Assembly: GCA_036380925.1 (NCBI GenBank)
Contig: DASVDW010000188.1
Coordinates: 1-16,023, forward strand
Direction of reading: 5' to 3'
DNA: 16,023 nt
DNA from: JAICLV01 sp036380925
GTDB lineage: Bacteria > Actinomycetota > Actinomycetes > Acidothermales > Acidothermaceae
Under the pieces are notes generated by a model. That model had not been told where the DNA came from, searched no databases, and saw nothing but the letters and a program-made list of their open reading frames with translations. This document shows positions 13,075 through 16,023 of this stretch, in pieces. The translations under genes and the position numbers were made by a program. Every line of letters starts with the position of its first letter. The stretch's first letter is position 1.

Positions 13075-14397
13075 TCAGCCCGCGGCATGCGTGCTGGCGT
13101 CCAGCGGTTGATCGGGAAGCGAAATCAGCGTCTCGGAAGCGGACGCGACCAGCTCTGGAGCCTGCACCTGCTTGGCGACCAGCTCGATCTGCTTCGGGGT
13201 GTCGAGCTCGTCGGTGCTGACCTTGAGGTCGACCAGCTTGCGGGCGCTCACCAGCACCCGGCCCTCGAGCGACGACACCGTCTTGTTGTAGCTGTCGACC
13301 GCCGAGTTGAGCTGACGGCCGAGCTTGTCGACGTGATCGCCCATCGTGGCCAGCCGGCTGTACAGCTCTCGCCCCAGCCGCAGCACGTCTTGCGCGTTTT
13401 GGGCGAGCGCTTCCTGCCGCCACGAGTAGGCGACGGTGCGCAGCAGCGCGATGAGGGTCGCGGGGGTGGCGATCACGACGTTGCGCTCAAAAGCGTGCTG
13501 CAGCAGGGCAGGGTCATGCTCAAGCGCCGCGTTGAGGAAGGTCTCGGCTGGCACGAACATCACGACGAACTCCGGCGTGTTGGGCAGCAGATCCCAGTAC
13601 GCCTTCGAGCCCAGCCGATCGACGTGGTCGCGCATGTGCCGGGCGTGGCGATGCAGCTGGTCGGCGCGAGCCGCGTCGTCCGAAGCGGCCATCGCGTCGA
13701 GAAAGCCGATGAGCGAGACCTTCGAGTCGACGACAACGTGCTTTCCGCCGGCAAGTCGGACGACGAGGTCAGGTCGCAAGATGCCGTTGTCGGTGACGCT
13801 GGTGTTTTGCTCGAGGAAGTCGCAGTGCTCGACCATGCCGCCGAACTCGACGACCTGACGGAGCTGATGCTCACCCCATGCGCCGCGCGTCTGCGGCGCA
13901 CGCAGCGCCGCCACCAGCTGGGAGGTCTCCAGCTGCAGCTTCTCCGAGTTCTTGCCCATCGACTCGACCTGCTGGCGCAAGGCCGCGTACGCGTCGGTGC
14001 GCTGCTTTTCGACGTCCTGAATTTGCTGTTCCACCTTGGTGAGCGACTCGCGCAGTGGGCTGACAAGGAGCTCGATGGCCTGCTGGCGCTTGGCCAGATC
14101 GCCGTCGGCGGCCGTGGTGACTTGCTTCAGGGTCTGCTCGGCGAGCGCGACGAACGCGCGGCTGTTCTTGTGCAGCGCATCGGACGACAGCGCGGCGAAC
14201 GTCTCGCGCAACTGCTCCTGCGTGAGGCGCGCGGATTCGACCTGCTGCGCGGCGGCCTGCTTGGTGGCGTCGAGTTTCGCCGACAGCGCGGCGATTTGCG
14301 CGCTCGACCGCGAGTGCGCGAGCAAGAAGCCGAGCACGGCGCCGACGGCGAGGCCGAGAACCAGCAGGATGAGCGTGAGTGCGTCCATGCCTGGCAT
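13075..14397 (-). CDS. rmuC: RmuC-family DNA recombination protein
   Basis: A 440-residue RmuC homologue. This family limits inverted-repeat recombination in E. coli and carries a restriction-endonuclease-like fold. An N-terminal transmembrane helix (about 5-27) is followed by a long coiled coil (about 30-165, rich in Gln, Glu, Lys). The nuclease-like domain begins at GAWGEHQLRQVVEFGGM and contains a PD-(D/E)xK-type arrangement: Asp210 in RPDLVV and Asp224-Ser-Lys226 in VVDSKVS. A second helical region ends the protein. ATG 14397 is used here. ATG 14388 (codon 4) is equally possible, since neither has a clear Shine-Dalgarno and the membrane helix begins right after it. The gene stands alone between hairpins, in tandem with the small Ser-repeat gene upstream. 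Confidence 0.94.
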   Translation of the reverse strand: MPGMDALTLILLVLGLAVGAVLGFLLAHSRSSAQIAALSAKLDATKQAAAQQVESARLTQEQLRETFAALSSDALHKNSRAFVALAEQTLKQVTTAADGDLAKRQQAIELLVSPLRESLTKVEQQIQDVEKQRTDAYAALRQQVESMGKNSEKLQLETSQLVAALRAPQTRGAWGEHQLRQVVEFGGMVEHCDFLEQNTSVTDNGILRPDLVVRLAGGKHVVVDSKVSLIGFLDAMAASDDAARADQLHRHARHMRDHVDRLGSKAYWDLLPNTPEFVVMFVPAETFLNAALEHDPALLQHAFERNVVIATPATLIALLRTVAYSWRQEALAQNAQDVLRLGRELYSRLATMGDHVDKLGRQLNSAVDSYNKTVSSLEGRVLVSARKLVDLKVSTDELDTPKQIELVAKQVQAPELVASASETLISLPDQPLDASTHAAG

Positions 14398-14449
14398 GCT
14401 GGCAAAGGCGTCCGACAGTTCGTCGGAAGCGCGCCGACGGGCGCTCGAA

Positions 14450-14791
14450 TTAGCGCCGGCCGCGCCGTCGTTCGAGCGCGCGAAGCGCGGTGGCCGCCGC
14501 GCCGATCCCCAAGATCATGGACGACGCGTGCGCCGCGCCGGACATGCTGGCCCGTCGGCTGCCCAACATGGCGTCATCCGACCGGTTCGACAGCAGCGAC
14601 CAGCGCGACTGGTTCGACAAAGCCGAGCCGGTGCTCATCGACGAGCCGATCGAGAACACCGACGCGAACGAGCCGACGCTGCCGATGGAGGCGAAGGAAC
14701 CAATGCTGCCGATCGACAGCACCGACCCGCGCGAGCCAATTGAGAGCACCGAGTTGGTCGACCACAACGACCAGCGACTGTCGTTACTCAT
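14450..14791 (-). CDS. Small protein with Ser at every third residue (xxS repeat)
   Basis: A 113-residue protein of unknown function. Serine occupies every third position from residue 2 to 71, 24 times without a break, in triplets such as RWS, LWS, VLS, IGS, FAS and VGS. Short Trp-containing ends (RWSLWS near the start, RWSLLS at 63-68) bracket the array. The C-terminal part is GSRRASMSGAAHAS, then a short hydrophobic helix at 90-106 and a basic tail RRRGRR, so it may be membrane-associated. The ATG at 14791 lacks a clear Shine-Dalgarno. The opposite strand is also open (14490-14918), and the two frames share their wobble positions, so GC3 cannot decide between them. The coherent repeat and the TM-plus-basic tail favour this strand. 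It is divergent from ychF and upstream of rmuC. Confidence 0.65.
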   Translation of the reverse strand: MSNDSRWSLWSTNSVLSIGSRGSVLSIGSIGSFASIGSVGSFASVFSIGSSMSTGSALSNQSRWSLLSNRSDDAMLGSRRASMSGAAHASSMILGIGAAATALRALERRRGRR

Positions 14792-14807
14792 GTCGGCTAT
14801 CGTCGCG

Positions 14808-14829
14808 CATCGCCGGCCCGCCGGCGATG
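14808..14829. promoter_or_regulatory. Interrupted palindrome between the xxS gene and ychF
   Basis: CATCGCCGGC (14808-14817) and GCCGGCGATG (14820-14829) are perfect 10-bp arms around a 2-nt centre. It lies 17 nt before the xxS-gene start and about 100 nt before ychF. A 2-nt spacer is too short for an RNA loop without opening a pair, but it fits a dimeric DNA-binding protein. A candidate operator; the regulator is unknown. Confidence 0.45.
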
Positions 14830-14915
14830 TCGATCGAGGTCGCCCGTCGGCTGGGGCCGGCGCCGACGTCGTCTGGCGGATCACCCGTGAGGAGCGGGCG
14901 GCGGTCAACCCCACG

Positions 14916-14921
14916 TAGACT
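14916..14921 (+). promoter_or_regulatory. -10 element of a leaderless ychF promoter
   Basis: TAGACT is a strong -10 match, followed by 8 nt and the GTG start codon at 14930. No Shine-Dalgarno precedes that GTG, so a leaderless message is likely. No -35 is evident. Confidence 0.55.
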
Positions 14922-14929
14922 CGCCGGTC

Positions 14930-16015
14930 GTGGCTCTGACTATCGGCATCGTCGGACTGCCCAACGTGGGCAAGTCGACGCTGTTCAACGCGCTGACGAA
15001 GAACAACGTGCTCGCGGCGAACTATCCGTTCGCGACCATCGAGCCGAACGTCGGCGTGGTGGGCGTTCCCGACTCACGGCTCGACGTGCTGGCCGAGATG
15101 TTCAACTCGGCCAAGGTGGTGCCGGCGACGGTCAGCTTCGTCGACATCGCGGGCCTGGTGAAAGGCGCGTCGGAGGGCCAGGGGCTCGGCAACAAGTTCC
15201 TCGCCAACATCCGCGAGTCGGATGCGATTTGCCAGGTGATTCGGGTGTTCACCGACCCCGACGTCGCCCACGTCGACGGCCGAGTCAGCCCCAAGGACGA
15301 CATCGAGACCGTCAACACCGAGTTGATCCTCGCCGACCTGCAGACGATCGACAAAGCCTTGCCGCGCCTGGAAAAAGAGACCAGGTTGGGTGGCGCCGCC
15401 GCGAAGGGCAAGGCGGACGTCGTCGAGGCGGTGCGCCGCGCGCGCGAGGTGCTCAACAGCGGTCAGACCGTCTTCGCCGCTGGGCTCGACCCCGAGCCGT
15501 TGCGCGAGCTGCAACTGCTCACCAGCAAGCCGTTCTTGTACGTCTTCAACGTCGACGACGAGGAGATGACGAACGAGTCGTTGAAGGCCGAACTGCGATC
15601 GTTGGTCGCGCCCGCCGAGGCGATCTTCCTCGACGCGAAGATCGAGTCCGAGCTGATCGAGCTTTCGGACGACGACGCGCTGGAGCTTTTGCAATCAATC
15701 GGCCAGCCGGAATCCGGCCTCGCGATTCTCGCCCGCGTGGGTTTCGCGACATTGGGGTTGCAGACCTACCTCACCGCCGGGCCAAAAGAGTCGCGGGCCT
15801 GGACGATTCGCCGCGGCGCCACCGCGCCGGAGGCGGCCGGTGTCATCCACTCCGACTTCCAGCGTGGCTTCATCAAGGCCGAGGTGGTCCACTACGACGA
15901 CCTGATCGAGGCCGGTTCGATGGCCGAAGCGAAGGCTCGAGGCAAGGTGCGCATCGAAGGCAAGGACTACGTGATGGCCGACGGCGACGTCGTGGAATTC
16001 CGCTTCAACGTTTAG
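14930..16015 (+). CDS. ychF: YchF/OLA1-family ribosome-associated ATPase
   Basis: A 361-residue Obg-family P-loop protein that prefers ATP over GTP and binds ribosomes. The Walker A/G1 motif is GLPNVGKST (9-17), with switch region NYPFATIEPN, G3 as DIAGLVKGASEGQGLG, a helical insert at about 130-200, and the base-recognition motif at 207-210. The C-terminal TGS domain (about 275-361) is present, ending VEFRFNV. The base-recognition motif reads NVDD, where the family usually has N-x-x-E, a conservative change. Length is typical. The GTG start at 14930 follows TAGACT by 8 nt and begins directly with ALTIGIVGLPNVGKST, as in other actinobacteria. Divergent from the xxS gene. The window ends 8 nt after its TAG. 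Confidence 0.97.
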   Translation: MALTIGIVGLPNVGKSTLFNALTKNNVLAANYPFATIEPNVGVVGVPDSRLDVLAEMFNSAKVVPATVSFVDIAGLVKGASEGQGLGNKFLANIRESDAICQVIRVFTDPDVAHVDGRVSPKDDIETVNTELILADLQTIDKALPRLEKETRLGGAAAKGKADVVEAVRRAREVLNSGQTVFAAGLDPEPLRELQLLTSKPFLYVFNVDDEEMTNESLKAELRSLVAPAEAIFLDAKIESELIELSDDDALELLQSIGQPESGLAILARVGFATLGLQTYLTAGPKESRAWTIRRGATAPEAAGVIHSDFQRGFIKAEVVHYDDLIEAGSMAEAKARGKVRIEGKDYVMADGDVVEFRFNV

Positions 16016-16023
16016 CCGCTAGC

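Noticed and set aside
14490..14918. Forward open frame of 142 codons opposite the xxS gene, Glu/Asp/Pro-rich
   Set aside because: It mirrors the minus-strand repeat codon for codon (shared wobble positions), has no ribosome-binding site, runs into the ychF -10 region, and shows no recognisable domain. The minus-strand product has a coherent periodic array and a membrane tail.

Overview
The window is chromosomal DNA from a high-GC actinobacterium. Codon use is strongly GC-rich and many starts are GTG. At least four genes (ispH, ychF, fumC, xseA) look leaderless, with a TANNNT hexamer 6-8 nt before the start codon. The order Trx-domain protein / short Z-isoprenyl transferase / fumarase / GlpX / DUF4245 / XseB / XseA / IspH / DUF6542 / YchF is, from memory, that of the Rv1084-Rv1112 segment of Mycobacterium tuberculosis. 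Genus cannot be fixed from the sequence. I see no tRNA, rRNA, CRISPR array, insertion sequence or phage gene, so this is mostly conserved core with small accessory insertions.

Layout. 1-3463 (+): a DUF255 thioredoxin-fold protein, a conserved actinobacterial protein with a ribbon-helix-helix-like C-terminus preceded by a perfect 8-bp tandem repeat, and a short-chain Z-isoprenyl diphosphate synthase. 3464-3967: a 504-bp non-coding stretch rich in hairpins, with a CRP/GlxR-type box, leading to a secreted lytic-transglycosylase-like protein (3968-4705). 4702-7196 (-): a glpX-fumC pair (gluconeogenic fructose-1,6-bisphosphatase and TCA-cycle fumarase), divergent from a DUF4245 membrane-anchored protein. 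7858-9385 (-): exonuclease VII, xseA then xseB. 9526-10482 (+): ispH, the last step of the MEP isoprenoid pathway, with a repeat-rich promoter. 10552-11088 (-): a four-helix DUF6542 membrane protein. 11199-12924 (-): a tightly overlapping three-gene envelope or stress-type operon (helical one-TM protein, Holin-X-like protein, DUF3618 protein) whose first Shine-Dalgarno lies inside a hairpin. 13075-14397 (-): rmuC. 14450-14791 (-): a small protein with serine at every third residue. 14930-16015 (+): ychF.

How the genes fit together: isoprenoid precursor supply (ispH) and Z-prenyl chain synthesis serve the cell envelope, as do the transglycosylase and the Holin-X/DUF3618 operon. glpX and fumC are central carbon metabolism. 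xseAB and rmuC are DNA metabolism. ychF is a ribosome-associated ATPase.

The most promising undescribed items are the hairpin-dense leader before the transglycosylase (3464-3967), the Shine-Dalgarno-sequestering hairpin at 12932-12957, and the uninterrupted xxS protein at 14450-14791.
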